Below, one piece after another: positions 1 to 8,966 of a DNA stretch of 43,314 bases. Every line of letters starts with the position of its first letter. The first letter of the stretch is position 1. The stretch is from Nitrospiraceae bacterium (GTDB lineage: Bacteria > Nitrospirota > Nitrospiria > Nitrospirales > Nitrospiraceae), in the NCBI GenBank assembly GCA_005799365.1, contig SYGV01000096.1, positions 1 through 43,314 on the forward strand, in the 5' to 3' direction. The notes beneath the pieces are model-generated. The model had not been told where the DNA came from. It ran no database searches and worked only from the letters and a program-made list of their open reading frames with translations. A program made the position numbers and the translations under genes.

Positions 1-1449
1 CGCATCGGCATGGTGCGGGTCGAGACGCAGGGTCGCTTCCATCGCTTTCACGACCTCGTCGAAGCGATCCAATTTATCGTAGGCCGTGCCCAGGTTGAAG
101 TGCAGGTCCGGGTTGCCGGGGTTATAGCGGATGCCTTCTTCGAAGACTTGCGAGGCGTTCGCGTATTGCTCGGCTTGAAGATAGGTCAACCCCAGGAGCA
201 GGTGGACATCCGGCTGCCGTGGATTGAGCTTCACCGCTTCCGAGAAATGGGCCACGGCGTCCGGATAACGCTTGAGCCGGTACTGCAAGAAACCCATGTG
301 CATGTGGCCATCGATGTAGGCCGGCTGCAACGTCAGATTGTGCTCATAGGCCGCGAGGGCGCGCGGGTAGTCCTTGGTCTCTTCGTACATCAACCCCAGA
401 TAGTCCCGCACCCGAAGTTCGCCCGGACGCACCGCCAGAATCTTGTTCAACTGGGCGATGGCCTTGGGGTAATCCTTGATCTCCCCATAGATCAACCCGA
501 CCCGCAATTGCGCGTCCAGGTCGTCCGGGTCTTGGGCAAGCGCGACATCTAATTCCGCCAGCGCCTCCGTATAGGCCTTATCCGTGATATAGAGCCGGAT
601 CAAATGCTGCCGCATCTCGCGGTTGTTCGGGCCCACGACGCTCAGGTACTTGCGATAGACCCCGACGGCCTTGCCGCGCTGTTGCTGCAATTCATACAGC
701 GCCGCCAACGCCAGATAGGCCGGCTCAAACGACTGATTGATCGCCATGGCTCGCTCGAAGCCGCTGATCGCCTGTTCGTAATGCTTGGCTTCGACCGCCA
801 CCCGACCCAAATAATAGTAGCCCAGGGGCGAGTCCTTGGCTTGTTCAATGCCCTTCTTGAACGAAGCCTCCGCTTCATCCAGACGCTTCAGGTTCACCAG
901 GAGCAAGCCTTTCGAGAAATAGGCGTCGGCACCAGTCGGATGTTGGGCAATGGCCCGGTCATAGGACAGGAGGGCCTTATCGGTCTGCCCGGCCCCCGCA
1001 TAGATCCCGGCTATTTGCACCAACGTGGCGGAATCCCGCACTTCGGATTCGGAAGCCCGATCGGCAAACCTGACGGCCGTCGCCACCTCGCCGATTGAAA
1101 AATAGAGAGAGGCCAGCCGCGCCTTGAGCGCGATCGAGCCAGGATCGCCGCGCAAGGCCGTCGAATACTCGCGGATGGCCCGCTCCGCATCCTTCTCGAG
1201 CTCGGCCTGGTATCCCAAAATGAAATGGTAATAGGCCCGCGGGTCGGTGGCATACACCAGATGAGCCGGGGTGGAAGGAAGCCCCTGGGGCCTGTCCGGC
1301 AAAGCGACGGCGCCGGTTCCTCCCTTGGAACCAGTGCTGCAAGAGGCCATGCATAGCAGAACGACCGCAAGGCAGAGGACCGTCCGGACACGCCGGACAG
1401 GGCCGGAACGCGCAAGCGTATGGACAGACTCGTGGAGGCACTGCGTCAC
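1..1449 (-). CDS. TPR-repeat lipoprotein, 3' end outside window
   Basis: This frame stays open from a GTG at 1449 to the left edge (483 codons), so the ORF track, which needs a stop, does not list it. The N-terminus reads as a basic stretch, a hydrophobic segment and a lipobox ending LLCMASC, followed by STG. This predicts a lipoprotein anchored in the outer or inner membrane. The rest is tandem tetratricopeptide repeats (for example 'AYYHFILGYQAE', 'PLGYYYLGRVAVEAKHYEQAI', 'PDLHFNLGTAYDKL'), a helical scaffold for protein binding. A GAGG lies about 9 bases before the GTG. It is the last visible gene of the leftward run after dnaB (70-base gap). The precise partner or process cannot be read from the sequence. 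Confidence 0.85.
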   Translation of the reverse strand, partial: MTQCLHESVHTLARSGPVRRVRTVLCLAVVLLCMASCSTGSKGGTGAVALPDRPQGLPSTPAHLVYATDPRAYYHFILGYQAELEKDAERAIREYSTALRGDPGSIALKARLASLYFSIGEVATAVRFADRASESEVRDSATLVQIAGIYAGAGQTDKALLSYDRAIAQHPTGADAYFSKGLLLVNLKRLDEAEASFKKGIEQAKDSPLGYYYLGRVAVEAKHYEQAISGFERAMAINQSFEPAYLALAALYELQQQRGKAVGVYRKYLSVVGPNNREMRQHLIRLYITDKAYTEALAELDVALAQDPDDLDAQLRVGLIYGEIKDYPKAIAQLNKILAVRPGELRVRDYLGLMYEETKDYPRALAAYEHNLTLQPAYIDGHMHMGFLQYRLKRYPDAVAHFSEAVKLNPRQPDVHLLLGLTYLQAEQYANASQVFEEGIRYNPGNPDLHFNLGTAYDKLDRFDEVVKAMEATLRLDPHHADA

Positions 1450-1519
1450 GATCGAGTCCTCGCTTGGAGATGGGGGCGGCACACCTGCGGCGGATTATAC
1501 GGAGTCGCTCGAAAGGGTG

Positions 1520-2869
1520 TCAAACGCTCTCTCGGTTCTCCAAGCTCTCGAACTTGGCAAATTTATCGTGGAAAAACAGCTTCACGTCTCCGATCGGCCC
1601 GTTGCGGTGCTTCCGAACCAGAATCTCCGCGATTCCCTTTTTTTCGGACGCCTGATCATAGACATCTTCCCGGTAGATGAAGATGACCACGTCCGCATCC
1701 TGCTCGATCGCCCCGCTCTCCCGCAGGTCCGCCAGCATCGGGATGGGAGGCTTCCTGGCTTCCACGGCCCGGCTCAGCTGGGACAAGGCCAACACCGGCA
1801 CATTCAACTCCTTGGCCAAGGCTTTGAGCGACCGCGAGATATCGGAAATTTCCTGCTGGCGCGATTCGGAGTCGCGTCCTTGCATGAGCTGCAGATAGTC
1901 CACGATCAACAAGTCCAGTTTGTTCTTGTTCTCCATTTTCAACCGGCGGGCCTTGCCTCGCATCTGCTGCACGGTCAGCGCCCCCGTATCGTCGATGAAG
2001 ATCGGCGCCTGTTCGAGCCGGCCCGTCGCCTCGGCCAACCGCCACCAGTCTTCCTTTTGCAGCCGGCCGGTCCGCAGCGCATGCGAGTCCACATGGGCCT
2101 CAGAACTCAACATGCGCAAGACCAGCTGCGCCTTGGACATTTCCAGACTGAAGACGCCGACCACCTTGCCGTGGTGGACGGCGGCATGCTGTGCCATCCC
2201 CAACGCCAAACTGGTTTTCCCCATGCTGGGCCGTCCTGCGATCACGATGAGATCGGAGGCTTGCAGACCGGCCAGCAGATCGTCCAGGTCGTAGAATCCG
2301 GTCGGGACGCCCGTGACCTTTTCCCTGCGCTTGGAGAGTTGCTCGACGAGATCGAGACTCTCCTTGATGACATGCTTGATCTCGGTGAAGGACCGGCCCA
2401 GCTTCCCTTCCGACAGGCGGAAGACGGATTCTTCCGCATAGTCCAACAGCTTGTCCACCGGGGTCATCCCGTCATACCCCCGGGCGATCACTTCGGTGGC
2501 GGCGCCGATCAGCCCCCTGGAAAGGGCTTTCTCCTGCACGATCTTGCAATGATATTTGATGTTGGCCGCGGTCGGAACCACCTGGACCAACTCAGCCAGG
2601 TACGCCGATCCGCCGACGGACTCCAGCTCGCCCTTGGTCTTCAGGTGCTCAGAAAGCGTGATCTGGTCGATCTCCTCGCCCCGTTCCGAGAGCTCCGACA
2701 TCGCGCGATAGATTTTCTGGTGGGCCGTGCGGTAGAACGCGTCTTCGGCGATCAGCTCCTCGGCCTTCGCCATCGCCGCTTTCTCGAGCAGGATCGCCCC
2801 CAACACACATTGCTCGGCTTCGAGGTTTTGCGGCGGAAGCCGGGGCGCAGAGAGATCGGAAGGCGTCAT
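1520..2869 (-). CDS. dnaB: Replicative DNA helicase DnaB
   Basis: Hexameric 5'-3' helicase that unwinds DNA at the replication fork and recruits primase. The 449-residue length is normal. The N-terminal domain begins 'LPPQNLEAEQCVLGAILL', the classic DnaB opening. The RecA-like domain has Walker A GRPSMGKTS near residue 210, Walker B LLIVDYLQLM and the motif ALSQLSRAVE. Unlike some bacterial dnaB genes it carries no intein. It sits 32 bases after hisZ in the same direction, so it is probably co-transcribed with serA and hisZ. It is a chromosomal housekeeping gene with nothing degenerate. Confidence 0.97.
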   Translation of the reverse strand: MTPSDLSAPRLPPQNLEAEQCVLGAILLEKAAMAKAEELIAEDAFYRTAHQKIYRAMSELSERGEEIDQITLSEHLKTKGELESVGGSAYLAELVQVVPTAANIKYHCKIVQEKALSRGLIGAATEVIARGYDGMTPVDKLLDYAEESVFRLSEGKLGRSFTEIKHVIKESLDLVEQLSKRREKVTGVPTGFYDLDDLLAGLQASDLIVIAGRPSMGKTSLALGMAQHAAVHHGKVVGVFSLEMSKAQLVLRMLSSEAHVDSHALRTGRLQKEDWWRLAEATGRLEQAPIFIDDTGALTVQQMRGKARRLKMENKNKLDLLIVDYLQLMQGRDSESRQQEISDISRSLKALAKELNVPVLALSQLSRAVEARKPPIPMLADLRESGAIEQDADVVIFIYREDVYDQASEKKGIAEILVRKHRNGPIGDVKLFFHDKFAKFESLENRESV

Positions 2870-2901
2870 GGCTGGTCAACTCGTGGCACGGCTGGGATGA
2901 T

Positions 2902-4293
2902 TCATGACGGCCGCTCGCGACCCCGCTTGGAAAGAAGTCCGGCCACTTCTTTGAGCGCAACTCGCCGACGTTGAGCCGGGCGAGCGCCAGCAAGTCCGGT
3001 CAGCACCAAGGCCTCGTCCGGCGGCCGGCCGGGCAGTCCGATGAGCACCGCCGACGCAACCCCGAGACGGCGCCCCTCCTCCAACACCGACCGGGGCTGG
3101 TTCCGGGAGGCCGCACGAATCGAGCCGTGCACGACGCTCAGGCCCGCTTCTCTCAGCCGGCCGGAGACCTGGAATAACCGGCGCGCCTGATCTGCCGGCG
3201 CCGACACCAGCACCGTCCCACGGGCAGACGAAGAGCCGTTGCCCCGCCGCTCCAGCGCCTGAAAGAGACGATCCACATCGAAGGCGAACCCGGTGGACGG
3301 GAGATCCCGCCCGAATCGTCCGATCAGATTGTTGTACCGCCCCCCGCCGCCCAGTTCGCACCCGACCCCCTCGGCAAAGACATCGAACACCACCCCGTCG
3401 TAATAGTCAAACCCCCGGAACTCCCCCAAGTCCAGCACGAGCCGATCCTTGAAGCCGGCGTCGGCCAGGAGCCGATAGACCTGCGTCAAGCGATCCAACG
3501 CCGCACGCGATTGCGGATCTCGGCCGGCCAAGGCGCGGCCCCGATTGAGCACCTCTTCCCGCCCATACAGGCGCGGCGTCTCCAGAATGCCTCGCGCGGC
3601 CTGGGCCGAAATCCGCTCGCGGGCGAGGATTTCTTCGAGCCGCGGCAGATCCTTCTTGGCCGCCGCCTGCTCGGCCCGTTTCCGGCCGTCCTGGGAAAGC
3701 CCGGCTCGGGCCACCAACGCCTTGAAAAACCCCACATGGCCCAGCGAGATGGTAAAGTCCGAAAGCCCCAGCTTCCCGAGGCAATCCCCCATCAACGCCA
3801 CGATCTCTCCGTCCATCGCCGCGTCGTCGACCCCGATCAACTCGGCGCCCACCTGAAAAATTTCCCGGTCACGTCCCGCATGCTCCGGCTCATGCCGGAA
3901 CACCGTCGTACGGTACGACAGCCGGAGCGGCAGCCGCGCAGCCACCATGCCCATGGCGACGATGCGGGCGATCTGCGCGGTCACATCCGGCCGCAGCAGC
4001 AGAATGCGCCCGGTCGTCCGATCGGCGAACTTGTAGCAGGCCTCGATGACTCCTGGCTCCAGTCCCGGCGCCAGCACATCGAGATATTCGAAGGTGGGCG
4101 GAATGATCTCCCGGTATCCCCAACCGCCGAGGGTCGCCAGCAGGACCTCTTCCATGCGGCGTACCTGCGTGACGGCTTCCGGCAGGATCGTGGACATGCC
4201 GACCGGGATCAACGAGCGGTCGTGCCGGTTCGGCACAACCGCCTGCGCGCGGCCTGGGCCGAGGGTGCGTGGAGATGGTCGACGGCGGGACAT
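2902..4293 (-). CDS. hisZ: ATP phosphoribosyltransferase regulatory subunit HisZ
   Basis: A HisRS-like paralogue without aminoacylation activity. In the family it binds short-form HisG and is needed for the first step of histidine synthesis. The class II aaRS core is visible: 'LPEAVTQVRRMEEVLLATLGGWGYREIIPPTFEY', a motif 2-like 'FRHEPEHAGRDREIFQVGAELIG', and 'LDLGEFRGFDYYDGVVFDVFAEGVGCELGGGGRYNNL'. The 463 residues include a C-terminal tail of about 60 that resembles an anticodon-binding domain. True HisRS is less likely because the histidine-specific loops differ. The start is uncertain: a second Met at residue 33 falls inside the conserved 'PVGM' block, so the upstream start is preferred. 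It begins 16 bases after serA. Confidence 0.88.
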   Translation of the reverse strand: MSRRRPSPRTLGPGRAQAVVPNRHDRSLIPVGMSTILPEAVTQVRRMEEVLLATLGGWGYREIIPPTFEYLDVLAPGLEPGVIEACYKFADRTTGRILLLRPDVTAQIARIVAMGMVAARLPLRLSYRTTVFRHEPEHAGRDREIFQVGAELIGVDDAAMDGEIVALMGDCLGKLGLSDFTISLGHVGFFKALVARAGLSQDGRKRAEQAAAKKDLPRLEEILARERISAQAARGILETPRLYGREEVLNRGRALAGRDPQSRAALDRLTQVYRLLADAGFKDRLVLDLGEFRGFDYYDGVVFDVFAEGVGCELGGGGRYNNLIGRFGRDLPSTGFAFDVDRLFQALERRGNGSSSARGTVLVSAPADQARRLFQVSGRLREAGLSVVHGSIRAASRNQPRSVLEEGRRLGVASAVLIGLPGRPPDEALVLTGLAGARPAQRRRVALKEVAGLLSKRGRERPS

Positions 4294-4309
4294 ACCTGCG
4301 CCGGAACTG

Positions 4310-5914
4310 CTAGAGCCCCGTTGAAAGATCGACGAGCTTAACGGACAGGATATTCGGACCGTGCGTGATCGTTTGCAGCATGCCGCTCGGCAGCGGCGCG
4401 TCCAATCCGATGATCAACAGGGCGTTGCCGCCGCGCTCCTCGCGGGAGCACTGCATGCGGGCGATGTTCACATTGTGCTGGCCGAGGGTCGAGGTGACCG
4501 TGCCGATGACGCCGGGCCGGTCCACGTTTTGGAGCAGCAGCATGTGTCCCTCAGGCACCATCTCGACCTGGAAGTTGTCGATCTCGACGATGCGCGGGTC
4601 CTTGCGGCTATACAGCGTCCCCGCCATCCGGTGCGCCTTTTTCCCCGCCTCCACGCGGACCCGGATCATGCTGGAGAAGTCGCCCGTGTCGCCCCCCTTC
4701 ACTTCTTTGACCTCGATGCCCCGATCCTTGGCGATCACCGGCGCATTCACATAGTTGACCGCGTCTTCCAAAATCGGCGTCAACAGGCCCTTCAAGACCG
4801 CAATCGTCAGCGGCGCCACCGACAGCGACGCCACCTCGCCGTTGTACTCCACGGTCACCCGCTCGATGCCGCCCTCGCAGAGCTGCGACTGGAGCGATCC
4901 GATTTTCTCCGCCAGCGTGAGGTAGGGCTGGAGCTGCGGCAGCAACTCCGGCGGCACCGACGGCACATTCACCGCCCCGCGCGCCACCCCCTTGGTGAAG
5001 TAATCCACGATCTGCTCGGCGATCCCGATCGCCACATTTTCCTGGGCCTCCGCCGTCGAGGCGCCGATGTGCGGGGTGCAGATGAAATTATCCAACGCCA
5101 GCAGGGCATTATCGGGCTTGACCGGCTCCTCCTCGAAGACATCGAAGGCCGCCGCAGCCACCCGCTTGGCCTTGAGGGCCTCGACAAGATCCGGTTCGTT
5201 GATGATCCCGCCGCGGGCGCAATTCACCAACATGACGCCGGGCTTCATCTGCGCGATGGTGGCGGCGTTGATCAGGGACTTGGTCTCGGCCGTGAGCGGC
5301 GTGTGCACGCTGATGATATCCGCGCGCCGGAAGATGTCGGTGAGCGCCACGACTTCGATCCCCATCTTCTGCGCCTTTTCCGGCGCCAGATACGGATCGT
5401 AGGCGATGACGGTCATTGAGAACCCCTGGGCCAGCTTGGACAGATACCCGCCGATCTGACCGAACCCCACGATGCCCAGCGTCTTCCCGTACAGTTCCAC
5501 GCCCATGAACTTCTCTTTTTCCCACTTGCCGCCTTTCATGGAGCCGGTGGCTTGCGGAATGCGGCGGGCCATGGAACAGATCATGGACATGGTGTGCTCG
5601 GCGGTCGTGACGGTGTTCCCGCCAGGCGTGTTCATCACGACGATGCCGCGCTTGGTAGCGGCCGCCTGCTCCACGTTGTCGAGCCCGGACCCGGCTCGCC
5701 CCACCACCTTCAGCCGGTCGGCCGCCGCCACCACGTCGGCCGTGACTTTCGTCGCCGAGCGGATGATCAGGCCGTCGTACTGCTTGATCTCTTTGAGCAG
5801 CTCCTCTTTCGAGAGTTTGGTCTTGACGTCCACCTGAAAGCCGGCCTTTTGGAGTATCTCCACGCCGTGCTTCGACAGGCTGTCGCTGACAAGAATCTTG
5901 GTCTGGTCTCCCAT
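4310..5914 (-). CDS. serA: D-3-phosphoglycerate dehydrogenase SerA
   Basis: Oxidises 3-phosphoglycerate to 3-phosphohydroxypyruvate with NAD, the first step of phosphorylated serine synthesis in the cytoplasm. The 534 residues match the long type I form. They comprise a substrate domain ('DGLIIRSATKVT'), a Rossmann domain with GFGQIGGYLS, the catalytic region CARGGI and 'CTPHIGAST' carrying the catalytic His, then an intervening ASB domain ('APLTIAVLKGLL') and a C-terminal ACT domain ('MLLLQNVDRPGVIGTVTSTLGQHNVNIARM'). The ACT domain suggests allosteric control by serine. It lies 28 bases after the class-V aminotransferase, which fits a shared serine/glyoxylate role. Confidence 0.96.
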   Translation of the reverse strand: MGDQTKILVSDSLSKHGVEILQKAGFQVDVKTKLSKEELLKEIKQYDGLIIRSATKVTADVVAAADRLKVVGRAGSGLDNVEQAAATKRGIVVMNTPGGNTVTTAEHTMSMICSMARRIPQATGSMKGGKWEKEKFMGVELYGKTLGIVGFGQIGGYLSKLAQGFSMTVIAYDPYLAPEKAQKMGIEVVALTDIFRRADIISVHTPLTAETKSLINAATIAQMKPGVMLVNCARGGIINEPDLVEALKAKRVAAAAFDVFEEEPVKPDNALLALDNFICTPHIGASTAEAQENVAIGIAEQIVDYFTKGVARGAVNVPSVPPELLPQLQPYLTLAEKIGSLQSQLCEGGIERVTVEYNGEVASLSVAPLTIAVLKGLLTPILEDAVNYVNAPVIAKDRGIEVKEVKGGDTGDFSSMIRVRVEAGKKAHRMAGTLYSRKDPRIVEIDNFQVEMVPEGHMLLLQNVDRPGVIGTVTSTLGQHNVNIARMQCSREERGGNALLIIGLDAPLPSGMLQTITHGPNILSVKLVDLSTGL

Positions 5915-5942
5915 GGATCGTGTCGTCCCCTATTCCCCAGCC

Positions 5943-7085
5943 TTACTTGGCCATCAACAATTCCTGCGCCTTTGCCACACCCTTGCCGAGTGTCACCGGA
6001 TGACCCAGCCCCTTGAGCACCATCTCAGTCGCAGCCAAGGCCAGGATCACGTCGAACCGGTCCAGATACCCCATGTGAGAGAGTCGGAAGATCTTGCCCT
6101 TGAGGTGGTCCTGCCCTCCCGCGGCGGTGATCCCGTATTGCACGCGAAGGTTCTTATAGATGGCTTGGCCATCCACCCCCGCCGGCGCATTGATGGCGGT
6201 CACCGCGTCACTGGGCGTGCCTTTGGCGAAGATTTCCATCCCCGCGGCCTTCACGCCCTCGCGCAGCGCATGGGCCATCTGAGCCTGCCGGGCAAACACG
6301 CCATCCAGACCTTCCGCCCGCAACATCTTGAGCACTTCCTGCAACCCCAAGATCATGGAGACCGCCGGAGTAAAGGCCGTCTGGTTCTTTTGCTGATTGT
6401 CCTTCTCACGCTTGAAATTGAAATAGAAGGAGGTGTTCTTGGCCTTTTCTGCAAGCTGCCAGGCCTTCTCGCTGACGCTCACAAACGCCAGCCCCGGCGG
6501 CAGCATGAGGGCTTTCTGCGAACCGGTGATCACAACATCCAGCCCCCACGCATCGGTCTTGAGGTCGAACACGCCGAGCGCCGTGATGGCATCCACGACA
6601 AGGATGGTCTCCGGACAGCCCTTCACGATCTGTCCAAGCGCCTTGACGTCGTGGGTCACAGCCGTGGAGGTCTCACTCGCCTGGACGTAGACCGCCTTGA
6701 TCGCCGGATCCTTTTTCAGCGCGTCCGCCACCTGCTTGGGGTCCACGGAATGGCCCCATTCCACCTTGATTTCCGTAACCTGGGCGCCGAACGTCTTGCA
6801 GAGCTTGCCCCAGCGCTCGCCGAACTTTCCGCCATTGATCACCAACGCCTTGTCGCCGGGCGACAGGAAGTTGGACACGGCCCCTTCCATCCCGCCCGTG
6901 CCGGAAGACGCCAGGATCAGCACGTCGTTCCTCGTCTGGAAGAGCCATTTCAAGCCTTCCCGAACTTCCTGAAAAATCGGATCGAACTCGGGGGCGCGGT
7001 GATGGATCATCGGCCTTGCCATGGCCAGCAAGACCTCAGGGGGAACCGGCGTCGGCCCTGGAGCCAGCAAATACCGCTTCAGCAT
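5943..7085 (-). CDS. Class-V aminotransferase (alanine-glyoxylate / serine-pyruvate type)
   Basis: A PLP enzyme of the SPT/AGT family that transfers an amino group between small amino acids and glyoxylate or pyruvate. Features are the start 'LLAPGPTPVPPEVLLAM', the cofactor loop 'SSGTGGMEGAVSNFL', the Asp of 'LVVDAITALGVFDLKTDAWGLDVVITGSQKALMLPPGL', and its Lys in GSQKAL that forms the PLP Schiff base. The track start at 7109 is probably wrong, because AGGAG, a strong ribosome site, lies inside it and 9 bases before the ATG at 7085. This gives 380 residues. Being first in the serA operon, it could act as a phosphoserine-pathway or photorespiratory-type aminotransferase. The exact substrate is not decidable. 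Confidence 0.9.
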   Translation of the reverse strand: MLKRYLLAPGPTPVPPEVLLAMARPMIHHRAPEFDPIFQEVREGLKWLFQTRNDVLILASSGTGGMEGAVSNFLSPGDKALVINGGKFGERWGKLCKTFGAQVTEIKVEWGHSVDPKQVADALKKDPAIKAVYVQASETSTAVTHDVKALGQIVKGCPETILVVDAITALGVFDLKTDAWGLDVVITGSQKALMLPPGLAFVSVSEKAWQLAEKAKNTSFYFNFKREKDNQQKNQTAFTPAVSMILGLQEVLKMLRAEGLDGVFARQAQMAHALREGVKAAGMEIFAKGTPSDAVTAINAPAGVDGQAIYKNLRVQYGITAAGGQDHLKGKIFRLSHMGYLDRFDVILALAATEMVLKGLGHPVTLGKGVAKAQELLMAK

Positions 7086-7139
7086 GGTGCCATTCTCCTC
7101 ACAAAACAATGCGTCATTTTCTCGGGCAAGAAGGGGGGT

Positions 7140-7169
7140 ACGCTATCATTCCGCCCCCCAAACTGTCAA
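7140..7169 (-). promoter_or_regulatory. Probable sigma-70 promoter of the aminotransferase-serA operon
   Basis: On the minus strand TTGACA (7164-7169) is followed after 18 bases by TAGCGT (7140-7145). It sits about 55 bases before the aminotransferase ATG at 7085. The -35 is perfect and the -10 is moderate. Confidence 0.45.
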
Positions 7170-7310
7170 GGTAAGGAGCCGGCCTCAGAGAGCCGATTTC
7201 AAGCCTGAAATCAAAGGTTCGCACAGGCGCAACAGTGCCACCCGCGCGGGGAATAACAGATCGTGCGTCCCAGCCGAACCAACCAGCAGCAGGGCACTGC
7301 CCGCCTTGCA

Positions 7311-7346
7311 ACCGACATCAGCCGACATCATCAACCGACATCAGCC
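7311..7346. repeat. Three CGACATCA repeats beside the transglycosylase promoter
   Basis: CGACATCA occurs at 7313-7320, 7323-7330 and 7336-7343. The longer unit ACCGACATCAGCC occurs twice, at 7311-7323 and 7334-7346. The last copy touches the -35 box at 7347, a position suited to a regulator site, but no regulator is known. Confidence 0.45.
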
Positions 7347-7375
7347 TTGACATCGCTCCATATCGCCGCTACTCT
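7347..7375 (+). promoter_or_regulatory. Sigma-70-like promoter of the MltD-like gene
   Basis: TTGACA (7347-7352), a 17-base spacer and TACTCT (7370-7375). The predicted transcript would start near 7382, about 45 bases before the preferred ATG at 7426. Confidence 0.6.
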
Positions 7376-7425
7376 AGCACATCGTAATCGGCTCGCTACG
7401 AGTGGAACCCATTGGAATCGTTAAG

Positions 7426-8901
7426 ATGGTGCACTTGAATCCACAAGGTTTGACCAAAACCATTTTTACAACCCTTCTGTTCGGGAGCCTGTCCGTCTCA
7501 GCTCCCCATGTCTGGGCCGGTGCCGCCACCTCCAGCGAACCACCTCTGGACGGCTCCCTTTTCTCATCGGCTGGCGCCGCAACTCAGACCCAGGCCGCAA
7601 CGGACCAGACAAGGCAGGCGCCACAGCGCACATCTGAATCGTTCCCGGTGATTAACCGGACGGCCCTCCCGCTGAATCCATCGGCGACGGAGCCGACGCT
7701 GCCGAGCCCGGTGGCTGAATCCCCGTCGTCGCTCGAACCGTCCGGTGTCGGCCAAGCGACTGTCCCCCGGCCGGATCAGGAAACAGTTATGCCGACCGCC
7801 CCCATTCAAGAGGCCGCGCCGATCGTGGCGGAACCGGCCGCGCCCCCGGCCCCATCCACGCCGGCAACCGTGGCGAGTGGAGACCCGCACCCGATTCCGA
7901 CGCTTCGCGAAGAGTCACTCGACAACATTGCGATCGTGCGCAACGAGAAAGTGGAAGGCCACCTGCGCTTCTTCCACACGGCGATCCGCGACCGGTTCGA
8001 ACATTGGCTGACCAGGCTCAGCCAATACAGGCCCCTGGTCGAGCGGATCTTCTCAGAATTCGACCTGCCCGGCGACCTAGTGTTCCTCTCGCTGGTGGAA
8101 AGCGGCTTCAATCCCCACGCCTATTCCCGCGCCAAGGCGACGGGCCCCTGGCAATTCATGAAGGGAACGGCCCAGGTCTACGGACTGCGGGTGGATCAAT
8201 ACGTGGACGAGCGGAGAGATCCCATCAAATCAACGGTCGCCGCCGCCCGCTACCTGCGCGACCTCTATGACCTCTTCGGAACGTGGCCCCTGGCCATGGC
8301 CGCCTACAATGCCGGCGAAGGGAAGGTGATGCGCGCCTTGCAAAAGACCCAGGCGGATACCTTCTGGGACATTGCCGCGACTAAGCACATCCGGCGGGAA
8401 ACGAAAGAGTACGTCCCCCGTTTCATGGCGGCCACCATCATCGCGAAAAACCCGGACCAGTTCGGTTTTCCTCCCGTGCAAACGGAGCTGCATGCGTTCG
8501 AGGAAGTCGTCGTGCCCCACGCAGTGCATTTTCGCGATCTCGAAAAGGCCGCCGGCATCCCCTTCAGCGAACTGCAGCGCCTCAATCCGGAATTGCGCCT
8601 GGACGTCACCCCCCCGGACGACATGCACTACCATCTGAAGGTTCCGGTGGGCACGAAGGAACGGGTGGAGCAGGCCCTGGATCAAATTCCGACGTGGAAG
8701 CCGTCGGTGCGAATGCCCAAGCTCGCCAAGCCCCATGTCGAGCCGACCGGCGAGTCCCGCGGCTGGTACCGCGTGCGGGTCGGCGACAGTCTCTGGACGA
8801 TCGCCAAGCGCTTTCATCTCTCCGTGCAGGATCTCAAGGCCAGAAACAACTTGGCCAGCCGCCGCCTCAGGCCCGGCGAACTGCTCGTCGTCAGCCGTTA
8901 G
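7426..8901 (+). CDS. MltD-like membrane-bound lytic murein transglycosylase with LysM
   Basis: Cleaves the glycan strands of peptidoglycan in the periplasm. An N-terminal Sec-type signal ('FTTLLFGSLSVSAPHVWAG') is followed by a Pro/Ala/Ser-rich linker of about 120 residues. The SLT domain comes next, with the catalytic Glu in 'FLSLVESGFNPHAYSRAKATGPWQFM' and the later 'MAAYNAGEGKVMRAL' and 'YVPRFMAATII' motifs. One C-terminal LysM domain ('YRVRVGDSLWTIAKRFHLSVQDLKARNNL') binds glycan; E. coli MltD has two. The track begins at a GTG (7402) with no ribosome site, so I prefer the ATG at 7426, which has GGAA 9 bases before it. The gene is monocistronic. Confidence 0.93.
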   Translation: MVHLNPQGLTKTIFTTLLFGSLSVSAPHVWAGAATSSEPPLDGSLFSSAGAATQTQAATDQTRQAPQRTSESFPVINRTALPLNPSATEPTLPSPVAESPSSLEPSGVGQATVPRPDQETVMPTAPIQEAAPIVAEPAAPPAPSTPATVASGDPHPIPTLREESLDNIAIVRNEKVEGHLRFFHTAIRDRFEHWLTRLSQYRPLVERIFSEFDLPGDLVFLSLVESGFNPHAYSRAKATGPWQFMKGTAQVYGLRVDQYVDERRDPIKSTVAAARYLRDLYDLFGTWPLAMAAYNAGEGKVMRALQKTQADTFWDIAATKHIRRETKEYVPRFMAATIIAKNPDQFGFPPVQTELHAFEEVVVPHAVHFRDLEKAAGIPFSELQRLNPELRLDVTPPDDMHYHLKVPVGTKERVEQALDQIPTWKPSVRMPKLAKPHVEPTGESRGWYRVRVGDSLWTIAKRFHLSVQDLKARNNLASRRLRPGELLVVSR

Positions 8902-8966
8902 GACGGCAGCCCTCTTCCGGCCGGCCGCACCGACTCCTGACCCCGATCCATGTCTTGAGGATAACG

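Noticed and set aside
1271-2974. 567-residue plus-strand ORF
   Set aside because: Antisense shadow of dnaB and the hisZ 3' end; His/Arg/Gln-rich composition with no domain.
2902-4293. Histidyl-tRNA synthetase
   Set aside because: The overall HisRS-like core fits the HisZ paralogue better, and the usual HisRS-specific loops are not visible.
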